64,000 nt of DNA from contig NZ_CP080998.1 in NCBI RefSeq assembly GCF_019645835.1, positions 3,844,001 to 3,908,000 of the forward strand, given 5' to 3'. This DNA is from Mycolicibacterium holsaticum DSM 44478 = JCM 12374. Lineage in GTDB: Bacteria > Actinomycetota > Actinomycetes > Mycobacteriales > Mycobacteriaceae. This document shows, piece by piece, positions 53,051 to 64,000 of this stretch; the first letter of the stretch is position 1, and each line of letters begins with the position of its first letter. The notes under the pieces were generated by a model. It was not told where the DNA came from and ran no database searches. It was given only the letters and a program-made list of their open reading frames with translations. A program made the position numbers and the translations under genes.

Positions 53051-56000
53051 ATGGGGGACGCTCTCGTCACTCCTATCGCACTGATCGGCATGGCCTGCCG
53101 ACTTCCCGGCGGCATCTCGTCACCGGAGAAGTTGTGGGAGGCGCTGCTGCGGGGCGACGATCTGGTGACCGAGATCCCCGCCGATCACTGGGATGTCGAC
53201 GAGTTCTATGACCCCGAACCCGGCGTGCCCGGCAAGTCCGTGACGCGATACGGCGGATTCCTCGACGACATTTGGGGTTTCGACGCTTCGTTCTTCGGCC
53301 TGCGGACGCATGAGGCGACCTACATGGACCCCAACCACCGGCTGCTGATGGAGACGTCGTGGGAGGCCATCGAGCATGCCGGCCTGGACCCGCGCTCGCT
53401 GTTCGGATCCAAGACAGGCGTTTTCGTGGGGGTGGTCCACGACGACCACGTCGTGCTGACGTATGAATCCGGCGCCGTGCACGACGCCTACGCCTACCCC
53501 GGCAATACGCCCAGCATGGCTTCCGGTCGCATCGCGTACTGGCTGGGTGCGCACGGTCCGGCATTGACGGTGGATTCCGCGTGTTCGACCGGAATGCTGA
53601 CCCTGCATTTGGCGTGTCGCAGTCTGCACGAAGGCGAAAGCGACCTGGCGCTGGCGGGCGGGGTCAACACGCTGATTTCGGGCATCATGAACACCGCGGG
53701 TTCGGCGCTGGGCATGTACTCCCCCACCGGCTGTTGCCACTCGTTCGACGCCGCCGCGGACGGCTTCGTACGGTCCGAGGGCTGCGCCGTGGTGTTGCTC
53801 AAGCGGCTGCCCGACGCGCTGCGTGATGGCGACCGGATCCTCGCGGTGGTGCGCGGCACGGCAGCCAACCACGACGGCCGCACCAAAACCATCTCCCGGC
53901 CGTCGCTGGAAGCCCAGGCCAACGCGTACCGGGCCGCGCTGGCCGCCGCAGGAGTCGACCCCGCAACGGTTGGCATGGTGGAGGCCCACGGCACCGGCAC
54001 CCGGGTGGGTGACCCGATCGAGTTCGGCAGCCTGGCCCGGGTGTATGGCACCGACGGGCGGGAGTGCGCGCTCGGATCGGCCAAGAGCAACTTCGGGCAC
54101 ACCGAAGGCGCCGCAGGCACATTGGGGTTGATCAAGGCCGCGCTCGCGCTGCAACACGGGGTGGTCCCGCCGTCGCTGCATTTCACCCGGCTGCCCGACG
54201 ACCTCGCCAAGATCGAAACGGGCTTGTTCGTGCCGATGGCGGCCACACCGTGGCCTTCCCAACAGGACGAGCAACCACGCCGGGCCGCCGTTTCGTCGTA
54301 CGGCTTGAGCGGCACGAACGTGCATGCCGTACTCGAGGAGGCCCCTGCCGGCGCCAACCAGGAGGTGCCGGTCGTTCCAGCCGGCTCGCTGGTGTTCGCA
54401 CTGTCGGCCAGCTCGAGCGAAGCGCTGCACCGTACCTCCGCGCAGCTCGCCGAGTGGGTGGGCGCCCGCGCCGATCAGCTGGTGCCCGCCGATCTGGCCT
54501 ATACCCTGGCACGCCGGCGTGGACACCGGTCGGTGCGCGCGGCGGTGGTCGCCGCCGACGTCGCAGAGCTGACTGCGCGTTTACAGGAGGTCGCCGAGAG
54601 CGGCATCTCTTATCCGGCCGCCGTCGGCCAGGACGACCGGGGACCCGTGTGGGTGTTCTCCGGCCAGGGTTCGCAGTGGGCGGCGATGGGCGCGGCGCTG
54701 CTCGAGACCGAGCCGGTGTTCGCCGCCACGGTGGCGGCGGCAGAGCCGTTGATCGCGGCCGAAGCGGGATTCTCCGTCACCGAGGCGATGTCGGCGCCCG
54801 AGACTGTGACCGGTATCGACCGCGTCCAGCCGACCCTGTTCACCATGCAGGTCGCGCTGGCCGCCGCGATGCGCTCCTATGGCGTCAGCCCCGGCGCGGT
54901 CGTCGGGCATTCGATGGGCGAAGCCGCGGCGGCGGTCGTCGCCGGCGGGCTCTCGCTCGAGGACGGGGTGCGCGTCATCTGCCGCCGCTCGCGGTTGCTG
55001 GCCACCATCGCCGGCGCCGGGGCGATGGCCTCGGTGGAGCTGCCTGCGCGACGTGTGAGCGAGGAGTTGGCGGCGCGCAACCTTGCCGATGTCGTCGTGT
55101 CGGTGATCGCCTCGCCCGAGTCCACCGTCATCGGCGGGGCGACCGAGACGGTGCGGGACCTCGTCGCGATGTGGGAGCGCCACGACATCACCGCACGTGA
55201 GGTGGCGGTGGACGTCGCGTCGCACTCACCGCAGGTCGATCCCATCCTCGCCGAGCTCACCGATGCGTTGGCCGAACTCACCCCGATGACGCCTTCGGTG
55301 CCGTACTACTCGGCGACGTCGGACGATCCGCGACACGACCCGGCCTTCGACGCCCGCTACTGGGTGGACAACCTGCGTCGCCCGGTGCGGTTCGCCGACG
55401 CCGTGCAGGCCGCGCTCGAAGACGGCCACCGGGTTTTCGCAGAGCTCTCACCGCACCCCCTGCTGACCCGCGCCGTGGAACAGACGGCGAAGGCGGGCGA
55501 CATCTCGGCACAGGCACTGCCGTGCCTGCTGCGCGAGCAGGAGCTACCGCACGGCCTGCGTGAATTCCTGGCGAACCTGCATTGTGCCGGTGCCGCAGTC
55601 GATTTCACGGCGCTCTACCCGAGCGGCCGGCTGGTCGACGCCCCGTTGCCTGCGTGGACCCACCGGCAGCTGCGCATCAGTTCCGGCGGCCGCAGCCCGC
55701 AGGCGCTGGGTTTGGGTACCCGGAGCCTGGCGGTGCATCCACTGCTCGGCGCGCATGTGCGTCTGCCCGAAGAACCGGAGCGCCACGCCTGGCAGGGTGA
55801 GGTCGGCACCGCGGCGCTGCCATGGCTGGGTGACCATCAGGTGCACAACGTGCCCGCCCTTCCCGGGGCGGCCTACTGCGAGATGGCGCTGTCGGCAGCG
55901 CGCACCGTGCTCGGGGAGAACTCCGAGGTCCGCGACATCAGCTTCGAGCAGATGCTGATGCTGGACGAACAGACCCCGATCACCACCATCGCGTCTGTCG

Positions 56001-59000
56001 AGACGCCCGGCGTCGTCGAGTTCGAAGTGGTGACCGACCACGAAGGTGAGCACACGCGGCGGGCCGTCGCCCGCCTGCACGGAGCCGACACGGAGCCGGC
56101 ATCGCAGCCTCACGACGTCGCTGCGCTGCTCGCCGCCCACCCGTCGCGCATGGAAGGTGACGAGCTGCGACAGCTGTTCGCGTCCCGCGGGGTGCAGTTG
56201 GGGCCGGCGTTCGCGAGCCTGGTCGCTGCCCACACCGCGCAGGACGCGCCCACGCTGGTCGCCGAGATCGCGCTGCCCCGGACGCTTCGGGCCCAGCAGA
56301 GCGCCTACGGCATCCACCCGGCGCTACTCGACGCCTGCTTCCAGTCCGTTGCCGCGCATCCGGCCGTCGCCGCCGCAGGCGACGCCGACCTGCTGGTGCC
56401 GTTGGGGATTCGCCGGCTGCGCATCAGCGATCCGGCAGGCAAACCACGGTTCTGCCTGGTCCGGTTGAACCGGCAGGACGGAACGGGCATCGAGGCCGAC
56501 ATCGACGTCCTCGACGCGGCCGGGGCGCCGGTGTTGACCATGCAGGGGTTCCGGCTGGGCAGCAGCGCCGAAGGCAGCGACGCCGAACGGGTACTCGCCG
56601 AACGGCTGCTCGCGGTCGAATGGCGGCGAAGCGAACCGTTGGCCTTGACCGACCCCGCTGCGGGCGAGTGGCTGTTGATCACCACCGCAGCCACCGGGGA
56701 GTCCCTGACGACCAAGCTCCTGGACGCCATGAAAGGCCTTGGTGCACAGTGTGACTGGTTCAGCTGGCCGGAGGGCGCCGACCAAGTTGCCGGTGCGGAA
56801 CAACTGGGCGGCCGGCTGAAGGCGAGCGCTGTCAACGGCGTTGTCGTCGTGTTCGGCCCGACGGTGGGCGATATCGACGACGACGGGTTGACCCGCGCCC
56901 GTGCGCACGTCTCTGCGCTGGTGCGGATCGCCCGCGAACTCACCGAACTGCCAGGGGAACCGCCGCGTCTCTACGTGCTGACCCAGGGCGCGCAGACCGT
57001 CGTGGAGCACGACCGGCCCAACCTCGATCAGGGCGGACTGCGCGGTCTGGTCCGTGTGGTGGGCGCCGAACATCCGGAGTTGCGTGCCACCCAGATCGAC
57101 GTGGACGCCGACTGCGACCCCGAGAAGGTGGCGCTCGAACTGCTGTCCGGATCCGACGAGGACGAAACCGCGTGGCGCGCCGGCGACTGGTATGTGGCCA
57201 GGCTGCAGCCCACGCCGCTGCGGCCAGAAGAGCGCCGCGTCACCACGGTGAACCACGAAACCGAAGGTGTACGCCTGCAGATCCGCACTCCCGGGGATTT
57301 GGCAACGATGGAACTCGTTGCTGCCGAACGTGTCCCACCGGCACCGGGCGAGATCGAGGTCGCGGTCACCGCGTCCAGCATCAACTTCGCCGATGTACTG
57401 GTGGCATTCGGCCAGTACCCCAGCCTCGAAGGACGTCTGCCGCAGCCGGGCACCGACTTCGCAGGTGTGGTGACTGCGGTCGGGCCCGGCGTCACCGATC
57501 ATCGGATCGGTGACCACGTCGGCGGTTTCTCGAGGAACGGCTGCTGGGCCACGTTCGTCACCTGTGACGCCCGTGCCGCCGTGGCACTTCCGCCCGGCCT
57601 GACCGATGAGGTTGCGGCCGCGACGACCACCGCGTACGCCACCGCCTGGTACGGGCTGCACGACCAAGCCCGGATCGCGGCCGGTGATCGGGTGTTGATC
57701 CATTCGGCCACCGGCGGTGTCGGCCAGGCCGCCATCGCGATCGCCCGCGCGGCGGGAGCCGAGATCTTCGCCACCGCAGGCAGCCCCGGGCGCCGGGAGC
57801 TGTTGCGCGACATGGGTATCGAGCATGTGTATGACTCGCGCAGCACCGAGTTCGCCGACCTGATCCGCCGCGACACCGATGGCTGCGACGTTGCTGGCGT
57901 TGACATCGTGCTCAACTCCCTCACCGGAGCCGCGCAGCGTGCCGGGTTCGAACTGCTGGCCATCGACGGGCGGTTCGTGGAAATCGGCAAGCTGGATGTC
58001 TACGCCAATTCCCGGCTGGGCATGTATCCCTTCCGCCGCAACCTGACGTTCCACTACGTCGATCTGGCGCTGATGGTCGACAGCCGTCCCGAGCGGGTCG
58101 GGGATCTGCTGCGCCGCGTGTACGGGCTCGTCGCCACTGGTGAGTTGCCGCCACCGCAGCGCACGCACTACCCGCTAGCCGAGGCGGCCACCGCGATACG
58201 CGTGATGAGCGCGGCTGAACACGCAGGCAAGCTGGTGCTCGACATCCCGCGCAGCGGGTCGAGCACCGTGGCGCTGCCGCCCGAGCAGGTACGTATCTTT
58301 CGGCCCGACGGCGCCTACATCATCACCGGGGGCCTTGGCGGCCTGGGATTGTTCCTCGCCGCCGAGATGGCCTCGGCGGGCTGCGGCCGCATCGTGCTGA
58401 GCAGCCGCTCACAGCCGACCGCTGCTGCGCAGCAGGCGATTGCGGATCTGCGGAAGAACGGCACCGACATCCACGTGGAGTGCGGTGACATCGCCGATCC
58501 CGCAACGGCGGGACGTCTCGTCACCGCCGCCACCGCGACCGGGCTGCCGGTCCGCGGCGTGCTGCACGCCGCGGCCGTGGTGGAAGACGCCACGCTGACC
58601 ACGATGACCGACGACCTGATCGAGCGGGACTGGGTGGCCAAGGTCTACGGCGCCTGGCACATGCACAAGGCGACGTCCGACCAGCCGCTGGACTGGTTCT
58701 GCTGTTTCTCCTCGGCGGCCGCACTGCTCGGCTCACCGGGGCAGGGGGCGTACGCCGCGGCCAACAGCTGGCTGGACTCCTTCACCCACTGGCGCCAGGC
58801 CGAAGGCCTGCCGGCCACCACGATCGCCTGGGGCGCGTGGGCCGAGGTCGGCCGCGCCGCGTCCTTGGAGGAAGGCCACACCACGATGATCACCCCGCAG
58901 GAGGGTGCGCACGCCTTCCAGACGCTGCTGCGTCACGACCGCGGCTACACCGGCTATATGCCCACCAAGGGCACGCCGTTGTTCAATGCGCTCGTCGCGC

Positions 59001-59350
59001 GCAGCCCGTTCGCCGAGGCGTTCAAGACCGCAGGCGAAGCGCAGCACGACACTGCCGCTGTGCGGGCCGAGTTGCTGACGCTGCCCCGAGAAGAGTGGCC
59101 GACGCGGCTGCGGCGCCTGGTGACCGAGCAGGCCAGCCTCATCCTGCGCCGCACGGTCGACCCCGACCACTCGTTCCCGGATCACGGCCTGGACTCGCTG
59201 GGGTTCCTGGAACTGCGTAACCGCATCGAGTCGGAGACCGGAATACGGGTGACACCCAAGGCCATTGCCGCGCACAACACCGCGCGTGCGCTCGGCAAGC
59301 ACCTGGCCGATACGCTGGCCAGTGAGCAGACCGTGTCGGCGGTGGGGTGA
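53051..59350 (+). CDS. Mas-like iterative type I polyketide synthase (2099 aa)
   Basis: One complete reducing module: KS (active Cys in VDSACSTGM near residue 177), AT ([10 protein letters not shown] near 619), DH ([11 protein letters not shown] near 930; HPALLDACF near 1090), ER ([19 protein letters not shown] near 1556), KR ([11 protein letters not shown] near 1760; [11 protein letters not shown] near 1905) and ACP ([14 protein letters not shown], Ser near 2050). Length and order match mycocerosic acid synthase and Pks5. The AT carries VASH, the form linked to methylmalonyl-CoA, so multi-methyl-branched fatty acids are expected, made in repeated rounds. The DH motif is HxxxNxxxxP rather than HxxxGxxxxP. 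No thioesterase: such enzymes pass the chain to an acyltransferase, and one follows 61 nt downstream. It could acylate the lipopeptide's sugar or a trehalose-based LOS. Confidence 0.96.
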   Translation: MGDALVTPIALIGMACRLPGGISSPEKLWEALLRGDDLVTEIPADHWDVDEFYDPEPGVPGKSVTRYGGFLDDIWGFDASFFGLRTHEATYMDPNHRLLMETSWEAIEHAGLDPRSLFGSKTGVFVGVVHDDHVVLTYESGAVHDAYAYPGNTPSMASGRIAYWLGAHGPALTVDSACSTGMLTLHLACRSLHEGESDLALAGGVNTLISGIMNTAGSALGMYSPTGCCHSFDAAADGFVRSEGCAVVLLKRLPDALRDGDRILAVVRGTAANHDGRTKTISRPSLEAQANAYRAALAAAGVDPATVGMVEAHGTGTRVGDPIEFGSLARVYGTDGRECALGSAKSNFGHTEGAAGTLGLIKAALALQHGVVPPSLHFTRLPDDLAKIETGLFVPMAATPWPSQQDEQPRRAAVSSYGLSGTNVHAVLEEAPAGANQEVPVVPAGSLVFALSASSSEALHRTSAQLAEWVGARADQLVPADLAYTLARRRGHRSVRAAVVAADVAELTARLQEVAESGISYPAAVGQDDRGPVWVFSGQGSQWAAMGAALLETEPVFAATVAAAEPLIAAEAGFSVTEAMSAPETVTGIDRVQPTLFTMQVALAAAMRSYGVSPGAVVGHSMGEAAAAVVAGGLSLEDGVRVICRRSRLLATIAGAGAMASVELPARRVSEELAARNLADVVVSVIASPESTVIGGATETVRDLVAMWERHDITAREVAVDVASHSPQVDPILAELTDALAELTPMTPSVPYYSATSDDPRHDPAFDARYWVDNLRRPVRFADAVQAALEDGHRVFAELSPHPLLTRAVEQTAKAGDISAQALPCLLREQELPHGLREFLANLHCAGAAVDFTALYPSGRLVDAPLPAWTHRQLRISSGGRSPQALGLGTRSLAVHPLLGAHVRLPEEPERHAWQGEVGTAALPWLGDHQVHNVPALPGAAYCEMALSAARTVLGENSEVRDISFEQMLMLDEQTPITTIASVETPGVVEFEVVTDHEGEHTRRAVARLHGADTEPASQPHDVAALLAAHPSRMEGDELRQLFASRGVQLGPAFASLVAAHTAQDAPTLVAEIALPRTLRAQQSAYGIHPALLDACFQSVAAHPAVAAAGDADLLVPLGIRRLRISDPAGKPRFCLVRLNRQDGTGIEADIDVLDAAGAPVLTMQGFRLGSSAEGSDAERVLAERLLAVEWRRSEPLALTDPAAGEWLLITTAATGESLTTKLLDAMKGLGAQCDWFSWPEGADQVAGAEQLGGRLKASAVNGVVVVFGPTVGDIDDDGLTRARAHVSALVRIARELTELPGEPPRLYVLTQGAQTVVEHDRPNLDQGGLRGLVRVVGAEHPELRATQIDVDADCDPEKVALELLSGSDEDETAWRAGDWYVARLQPTPLRPEERRVTTVNHETEGVRLQIRTPGDLATMELVAAERVPPAPGEIEVAVTASSINFADVLVAFGQYPSLEGRLPQPGTDFAGVVTAVGPGVTDHRIGDHVGGFSRNGCWATFVTCDARAAVALPPGLTDEVAAATTTAYATAWYGLHDQARIAAGDRVLIHSATGGVGQAAIAIARAAGAEIFATAGSPGRRELLRDMGIEHVYDSRSTEFADLIRRDTDGCDVAGVDIVLNSLTGAAQRAGFELLAIDGRFVEIGKLDVYANSRLGMYPFRRNLTFHYVDLALMVDSRPERVGDLLRRVYGLVATGELPPPQRTHYPLAEAATAIRVMSAAEHAGKLVLDIPRSGSSTVALPPEQVRIFRPDGAYIITGGLGGLGLFLAAEMASAGCGRIVLSSRSQPTAAAQQAIADLRKNGTDIHVECGDIADPATAGRLVTAATATGLPVRGVLHAAAVVEDATLTTMTDDLIERDWVAKVYGAWHMHKATSDQPLDWFCCFSSAAALLGSPGQGAYAAANSWLDSFTHWRQAEGLPATTIAWGAWAEVGRAASLEEGHTTMITPQEGAHAFQTLLRHDRGYTGYMPTKGTPLFNALVARSPFAEAFKTAGEAQHDTAAVRAELLTLPREEWPTRLRRLVTEQASLILRRTVDPDHSFPDHGLDSLGFLELRNRIESETGIRVTPKAIAAHNTARALGKHLADTLASEQTVSAVG

Positions 59351-59397
59351 TCGCCTCTGCCGCAACGTAACGAAGCCGCAACTGCCGGCTGCATTCG

Positions 59398-59404
59398 AAG
59401 GAGG
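59398..59404 (+). promoter_or_regulatory. Strong ribosome binding site of the acyltransferase gene
   Basis: AAGGAGG, 7 nt before the GTG at 59412 and only 4 nt before the TTG at 59409; the spacing favours the GTG as start. Confidence 0.75.
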
Positions 59405-59411
59405 CTGATTG

Positions 59412-60824
59412 GTGGCTGGGCGGATCCGTCGTGCGCGCGAATCCCGGCGAGAACGCCGCGCGTCCAAAGCCGGTGCGCGGCCCGACAATCGGCTCGCAGT
59501 AGCCGACGAAGCCTTGCTGGCCGAACATCATGCCGCCGACATGAACGTCATCATCCAGGTCACCTGGGTCTATGAGCACCCGATCGACATCGATGCGCTG
59601 CGGCGTTTCCACTATCACCTCGGTCAGGGCCTGCTGGGACGGCGCATCGAGCGTCCGGCGCTCTCGATGGCGCGGCATCGATGGGTTGTCGATCGCGGGC
59701 CGTCGGATATCGATATCGCCGAGAACCCCCGTCCCCGAGCTGAACTCAGCGACTGGGTGGATGAACGCTCACAACTTCTCATCGATCCCGAAAATGGGCC
59801 GGGCTGGCATCTCGGCGTGGTTCCCCTGACGGACGGTTCGACCGGGATCAGCCTGGTGCTGTCGCACAACCTGATCGACGGCCTCGGTCTCGCCCTGGTG
59901 ATCGTCGAAGCGGTGCTCGGTAAGACGCGCGACCTTGGCTATCCGCTGCCGCAGTCACGCACCCGGGCGCGCGCCGTGCTTCAAGACGCCCGACAAACGG
60001 CGCGGGACCTGCCCGAGCTGGCCCGGGCCCTCACCACCGGCGCACGCCTGGCCCGAGAACAGGCCCGTGCCCAACCCCGTAAGGAGCGTCCGCGGCGGCC
60101 GGCACGTACGGTCGCCGTCCGCGGCGACGATGAAATCGTCCTCGTGCCGGCCATCACGATCTACATCGATCTGGACGACTGGGACGCCTGCGCGGCGCGA
60201 CTCGGCGGAGCGAGTCACACGATGGCCGCCGCGTTTGCCGCGAAGTTCGGGGAGCGGATCGGACGACGACGCGCCGATGACGGTGCGGTGACGCTGCAAA
60301 TCCCGATCAGCGACCGCACCGAGGAAGATACCCGCGCGATGGCGCTGTCGTATGCACGTGTCACCGTCGACCCGACCCCGGTGACGACGGACCTGAGCGA
60401 TATCCGGGCCACCATCAAACAGACGCTGCGGACGTTGAAGGAGACGCCCGACAAGTCCAAGCAGTTGCTGTGGTTGCCCTCGTTCACGCCGGACCGGGCG
60501 TTAAAGCGGATGGTCGCCAGGATGCCCGCCGATCCCGATCAACCGGTGTTCTGTTCCTACCTGGGCGATCTGCACTCGCTGATCGGCTGCCCAGCAGGCA
60601 CGGTCGCCGAGTACGAGAACGCCCGAGGAACCGGGCAGCGCGAAAGTCGGCGGTTCCTCGAACAGATCGGTGGCCGGATGATCATCTTGTCGGGGCGCAT
60701 CAACGGCAAGATCTTCATCAGCGTCGGCGCCTATCAACCCGGCGGGGAGAACACCAAACCCGCGTTGCGTGAACTAGCCAAGCGCACGATGGCCGACTTC
60801 GGGCTGACCGGCCACATCGACTAA
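59412..60824 (+). CDS. Condensation-fold acyltransferase, WS/DGAT or Pap-like (470 aa)
   Basis: Member of the CoA-dependent acyltransferase superfamily that includes PapA proteins, WS/DGAT enzymes and NRPS C domains. The catalytic HxxxDG is visible in LVLSHNLIDGLGLALV near residue 155. The N terminus is basic (RRARESRRERRASKAGARP) with no signal peptide. It follows the PKS by 61 nt in the same direction, an arrangement seen with Mas/Pks5-type synthases and their partner acyltransferases, which move the finished chain from the ACP to a hydroxyl. It does not resemble PapA1-3 closely by eye, so no specific name is given. The stop codon opens a 12-bp tandem repeat. Confidence 0.85.
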   Translation: MAGRIRRARESRRERRASKAGARPDNRLAVADEALLAEHHAADMNVIIQVTWVYEHPIDIDALRRFHYHLGQGLLGRRIERPALSMARHRWVVDRGPSDIDIAENPRPRAELSDWVDERSQLLIDPENGPGWHLGVVPLTDGSTGISLVLSHNLIDGLGLALVIVEAVLGKTRDLGYPLPQSRTRARAVLQDARQTARDLPELARALTTGARLAREQARAQPRKERPRRPARTVAVRGDDEIVLVPAITIYIDLDDWDACAARLGGASHTMAAAFAAKFGERIGRRRADDGAVTLQIPISDRTEEDTRAMALSYARVTVDPTPVTTDLSDIRATIKQTLRTLKETPDKSKQLLWLPSFTPDRALKRMVARMPADPDQPVFCSYLGDLHSLIGCPAGTVAEYENARGTGQRESRRFLEQIGGRMIILSGRINGKIFISVGAYQPGGENTKPALRELAKRTMADFGLTGHID

Positions 60825-60866
60825 CCCGGAGACTAACCCGGAGACTAACCCGGAGACTAACTCGGA
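60821..60866. repeat. 12-bp tandem repeat CTAACCCGGAGA, 3.8 copies
   Basis: Three perfect copies (60821-60856) and a partial fourth (CTAACTCGGA). The first copy contains the TAA stop of the acyltransferase, so copy number changes would leave the protein intact. Possibly variable between strains. Confidence 0.9.
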
Positions 60867-60901
60867 ACGGGCGGAGCCACAGGAGGCCGCCGCCCGTTCC
60901 G
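60863..60901. terminator. Bidirectional hairpin between convergent genes
   Basis: CGGAACGGGCGG (60863-60874) pairs perfectly with CCGCCCGTTCCG (60890-60901) around a 15-nt loop. It lies between the convergent acyltransferase and haemophore-like genes. There is no U-run, as is common for mycobacterial terminators. Confidence 0.75.
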
Positions 60902-60912
60902 GTCAATCACTG

Positions 60913-61251
60913 TCAGAAGTTATTGCAGGTGCGGAAGGCGCCTTCGATCGCCGGGAGGTACGGCTGCATCTGCGGCGCGGACACCACATGCTGTGCCGTC
61001 TTCGCCCGCTGCTCCGGCCCAGCGGCGAGGAACTCGTTCAGACCCCGCTGCACGATCGGCGTCTTGTTGAACGCCGCGGCGACCTGCGGGTTCTGCGCCT
61101 GAAGCGCCGCAACCAATTGCGGGTAGGTGCACGTGGTGTTGATGGCCGGGCCCAGATCAGGAGCCGCGGAAGCGACGCCGGCCCCGGCACTCAGCGACAG
61201 TGCGACACCGCCGACCACAACAGCCAGTTTCGTCATCGACAGTTGGATCAT
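60913..61251 (-). CDS. Haemophore-family secreted protein (112 aa)
   Basis: Small exported protein. A signal peptide is clear (MTKLAVVVGGVALSLSAGAG, cleavage after ASA before APDLG), giving a mature part of about 83 residues with two cysteines (TTCTYPQL and FRTCNNF) likely to form a disulfide. The pattern CTYPQLVAALQAQNPQVA with the final RTC matches the mycobacterial haemophore-related family (Rv0203/Rv1174c group). Haem binding is known for Rv0203 but cannot be read here. It converges with the acyltransferase gene and lies upstream of the mmpL gene on the same strand, but reads away from it, towards lower coordinates. A role in the lipid pathway is not indicated. Confidence 0.85.
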   Translation of the reverse strand: MIQLSMTKLAVVVGGVALSLSAGAGVASAAPDLGPAINTTCTYPQLVAALQAQNPQVAAAFNKTPIVQRGLNEFLAAGPEQRAKTAQHVVSAPQMQPYLPAIEGAFRTCNNF

Positions 61252-61390
61252 GTACAGAATTCCTCCCTGACAAGTGATCCCCGACCGTACAGACTCTAGT
61301 GGCCAACCCGGGATCTCCCCAAACTTTTTGGGAACGGGCTACCCGACCGGTAAGCCCGTTACCCCTATATCGCCGGCTCCTCGATAAGCG

Positions 61391-64000
61391 TTAGCTGACC
61401 GAGGCACTTTGGTCTCGGGAGCGAAGGCGCCGGGCCGCGGCGACAGGCCGTGGGTGCACCCGCAGCGGCCACCAGAACCACCGGCCCAACAGCGCGGCGA
61501 TCGACGGCGTCATGAACGCACGCACCACCAACGTGTCGAACAACAGCCCCATGCCGATCGTCGACCCCACCTGCCCGATGATGCGCAGGTCGCTGACCAC
61601 CATCGACAACATGGTGAAGGCGAACACCAGGCCCGCGGCCGTCACCACCTTGCCGCTGCCGCCCATGGCCCGGATGATGCCGGTGTTCAACCCGGCACCT
61701 ATCTCCTCTTTCATCCGCGACACCAGCAGCAGGTTGTAGTCCGAACCGACCGCCAACAAGATGATCACCGACATCGCCAGCACCAGCCAGTGCAACTCGA
61801 TACCGAGGATGTGCTGCCAGATCAGCACCGAGAGCCCGAATGCCGCACCCAGCGAAAGCGCCACCGTGCCAACGATCACCAGCGCGGCGACGAAACTTCG
61901 CGTGATGATCAGCATGATGGAAAAGATCAGGCACATCGCCGCGGTCGCCGCAATGAGAAGGTCGTAGGCAGACCCGTCTCGGAGATCTTTGAATGTGGGC
62001 GCCGCCCCGGCGAGATGGATCTGGGCGTGCTCGAGCGGGGTGACCTTGAGGGCCTCCTGGGCTGCGGTTCGCACCGCGTCGACCCGCGAGATGCCCTCGG
62101 GTGTCCCCGGATCGTCACGATGCGTGATGATCAGGCGCAGCGCCTTTCCGTCCGGTGAGAAGAACAGGTCCATGGCGCGTTTGAAGTCCTCGTTCTCGAA
62201 GACTTCGGGCGGCAGATAGAACGAGTCGTCGTTTTGGGCGGCGTCGTACGCCTTACCCAGCGCCGTGGCGTCATGAATCGAGTCGTCGATCAGCGCGAAC
62301 ATGCCCGACATGGTGCTGTACATCGTCTGCATCATCGTCCGCATCGCCTTCATGGTGGCGATCATCGGCGGGAACTGCGTGATCAGGTCCTGCTGGAGAA
62401 GGTCGAGCTTGTCGACGTGCTCGAGGATCTGGTGCATTTGAACGCTGATCTGGTCGGTGCCGTCGAGCCCCTCGAAGACGGACCGCAACGCCCAGCAGAC
62501 GGGAATGTTGTAGCAGTGCGGTTCCCAGAACAGATAGTTGCGGATGGGCCGGAAGAAGTCGTCGAAATTGGCGATATTGTCGCGCAACTCATCGGTGACC
62601 ACTGATATTTCCTTGTTCATCAGTGTCGTTTGATGAGTGATGTCGCTGATCTGCGTCATCAGAGAATACGTGCGCTCCATTTGGCTGATCATTTTGTTCA
62701 TGTTCTCGACCTGATCGAGCATCCCGTCGATGCGTTCCTTCCCGAACGGAAGGATCTGCATCATGCCGGCGCTTTGCAGGCTGATCTGAAACGGAATCGA
62801 CGTGCGCTCGATCGGGGTTCCCTCGGGCCGGGTTATCGTCTGCACCGACGCGATGCCGGGAACGGCGAAGATGCTCTTGGCGAGTTTGTGCAGCACCACG
62901 AAATCGGTCGGATTGCGCATGTCATGGTCGGCCTCGAGGATGAGGATGTCCGGCATCATTCGCGACTCGGGGAAGTGTCGCTCGGCGGCCGCATATCCCT
63001 CGTTTGCCGGAATGTCCTGCGGCACGTACAGCCGGTCGTCGTAGCTGGTTTTGTAACCCGGCAGCGCCAACAGTCCGATGAGCGCGACCGCGCAGGATGC
63101 GATGAGAACGGGCCCGGGCCATCGAACGATCGCGGTGCCCAACCGTCGCCATCGGCGCACCATGACCTTCCGCTTGGGCTCGAACAGCCCGAACCGGCTT
63201 CCGACCGAGATGACGGCCGGGATCAACGTGAGCGCCACCGCGACCGCGACGACCATGCCCACCGCGGAAGGTATGCCCATGGTCTGGAAATACGGCAGCC
63301 GGGTGAAGCTGAGACAGAAAATCGCTCCGGCGATCGTCAAACCGGAGGCCAGGACCACCTTCGCGACGCTGCGATACGTGGTGTAGAGCGCCGTTTCCCG
63401 GTCCTCGCCGGCTTGGCGCGCCTCGTGATAGCGGCCGGTGAAGAATATGCCGTAATCGGTTCCGACCGCGATGCCCAGCGATACCAGCAGGTTCACCGCA
63501 AAGGTCGAAAGCCCGAGGACTTCGTTATCGCCGAGAAATGCGACCACTCCCCTGGCCGCCTGCACCTGGATTCCGACCATGAGCAGCAAGAGGATGACGG
63601 TGATGACCGAGCGGTACACGAAAAGCAACATCGTGAAGATCACCGCGAGCGTCACCATGGTGATCGTGATGATCGACTTGTCACCGGCGTGGTTCATGTC
63701 CGCGATCAGCGGCGCGGGCCCCGTGACGTAGGCGCGGACCCCCGGCGGCGCGGGCGTCCGTTCGACGATGTCGCGGATGGCTTCCACGGACTCGTTGGAC
63801 AGGGCTTCGCCTTGGTTACCGGCGAGGTTCAACTGGACGTAGGCGCCCATACTGTCGGAGCTCTCTACCCCCGCCGCGGTGAGCGGATCCCCCCAGTAGT
63901 CCTGGACATGCTGGACATGCCTGGGGTCGTCGCGCAGCTGACGAATCAATTCGTCGTAGTAGAGGTGTGCGTCCGCACCGAGCGGCCGGTCGCCCTCGAT
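61391..64000 (-). CDS. MmpL-family RND lipid transporter, 5' end cut by the window edge
   Basis: Inner-membrane transporter of the mycobacterial MmpL family, which exports complex lipids with proton drive. 869 codons are visible and the frame runs off the right edge, so about 100 N-terminal residues are missing. Seen: the first periplasmic loop, a helix block with [19 protein letters not shown], a second periplasmic loop with a methionine-rich coiled stretch ([20 protein letters not shown]...) and a CYN...CWALRS cysteine pair, then the last helices with [19 protein letters not shown], both Asp-Tyr pairs of the proton relay. The C-terminal tail is short, as in MmpL4/GPL transporters rather than MmpL3. 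The minus-strand orientation means any mmpS partner or second mmpL would be beyond base 64000. Confidence 0.95.
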   Translation of the reverse strand: MEGDRPLGADAHLYYDELIRQLRDDPRHVQHVQDYWGDPLTAAGVESSDSMGAYVQLNLAGNQGEALSNESVEAIRDIVERTPAPPGVRAYVTGPAPLIADMNHAGDKSIITITMVTLAVIFTMLLFVYRSVITVILLLLMVGIQVQAARGVVAFLGDNEVLGLSTFAVNLLVSLGIAVGTDYGIFFTGRYHEARQAGEDRETALYTTYRSVAKVVLASGLTIAGAIFCLSFTRLPYFQTMGIPSAVGMVVAVAVALTLIPAVISVGSRFGLFEPKRKVMVRRWRRLGTAIVRWPGPVLIASCAVALIGLLALPGYKTSYDDRLYVPQDIPANEGYAAAERHFPESRMMPDILILEADHDMRNPTDFVVLHKLAKSIFAVPGIASVQTITRPEGTPIERTSIPFQISLQSAGMMQILPFGKERIDGMLDQVENMNKMISQMERTYSLMTQISDITHQTTLMNKEISVVTDELRDNIANFDDFFRPIRNYLFWEPHCYNIPVCWALRSVFEGLDGTDQISVQMHQILEHVDKLDLLQQDLITQFPPMIATMKAMRTMMQTMYSTMSGMFALIDDSIHDATALGKAYDAAQNDDSFYLPPEVFENEDFKRAMDLFFSPDGKALRLIITHRDDPGTPEGISRVDAVRTAAQEALKVTPLEHAQIHLAGAAPTFKDLRDGSAYDLLIAATAAMCLIFSIMLIITRSFVAALVIVGTVALSLGAAFGLSVLIWQHILGIELHWLVLAMSVIILLAVGSDYNLLLVSRMKEEIGAGLNTGIIRAMGGSGKVVTAAGLVFAFTMLSMVVSDLRIIGQVGSTIGMGLLFDTLVVRAFMTPSIAALLGRWFWWPLRVHPRPVAAARRLRSRDQSASVS

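Noticed and set aside
63950-64000. Treating the mmpL as complete from an internal TTG near 63949
   Set aside because: The frame stays open to the window edge with sensible MmpL sequence, and the first transmembrane segment is missing, so the gene is cut by the window.

Overview
The window is high-GC actinobacterial DNA, almost certainly from a mycobacterium (Mycolicibacterium/Mycobacterium sensu lato). The grounds are family content: an MbtH–giant NRPS operon of the glycopeptidolipid (GPL) type, a GAP/Sap-family small membrane protein, GPL-type glycosyltransferases, P-loop sulfotransferases, a Mas-like iterative PKS, a condensation-fold acyltransferase, a haemophore-family secreted protein and an MmpL transporter. 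No transposase, CRISPR array or rRNA was seen. The species cannot be told from the sequence alone.

Layout. Bases 12-32778 (minus strand) hold mbtH and two NRPS genes of 8101 and 2729 aa that overlap by 4 nt. Together they carry a starter condensation domain, eight adenylation domains, four epimerization domains and a final C–PCP pair with no A, TE or reductase domain. Bases 33.7-42.4 kb hold a P450 (+), two paralogous glycosyltransferases (-), a 14-TM MFS exporter (-) and two paralogous sulfotransferases (-), each sulfotransferase behind a tiny coupled upstream ORF. At 42.5-46.2 kb are a GAP-like membrane protein (+) and three methyltransferases (-), one fused to an XRE-type DNA-binding domain. 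Bases 46.4-51.3 kb form a nucleotide-sugar block: a C-methyltransferase and a Gfo/Idh/MocA oxidoreductase (+), then CDP-glucose synthase, CDP-glucose 4,6-dehydratase and an unrecognised 290-aa protein (-). Bases 52-64 kb carry a further methyltransferase, a Mas-like PKS, an acyltransferase, a haemophore-like protein and the 3' part of an mmpL gene.

How it may work together (inference). The NRPS pair would N-acylate a fatty acid onto an eight-residue peptide with epimerase domains at positions 1, 3, 6 and 8. The binding-pocket residues of modules 1, 7 and 8 read as threonine-like and those of module 5 as possibly basic. Hydroxy residues would be glycosylated by the two GTs, the sugars O-methylated and possibly sulfated, and the product moved out by the MFS/GAP/MmpL proteins. 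The CDP-sugar block would supply a C-methyl-branched 6-deoxyhexose. The Mas-like PKS and acyltransferase would supply and attach a methyl-branched acyl chain, either to this compound or to a separate lipooligosaccharide-type lipid, since the right half also resembles LOS-type loci. The eight-module architecture does not fit the classical four-residue GPL core, so the most interesting candidate here is an undescribed glycosylated, probably sulfated mycobacterial lipopeptide.
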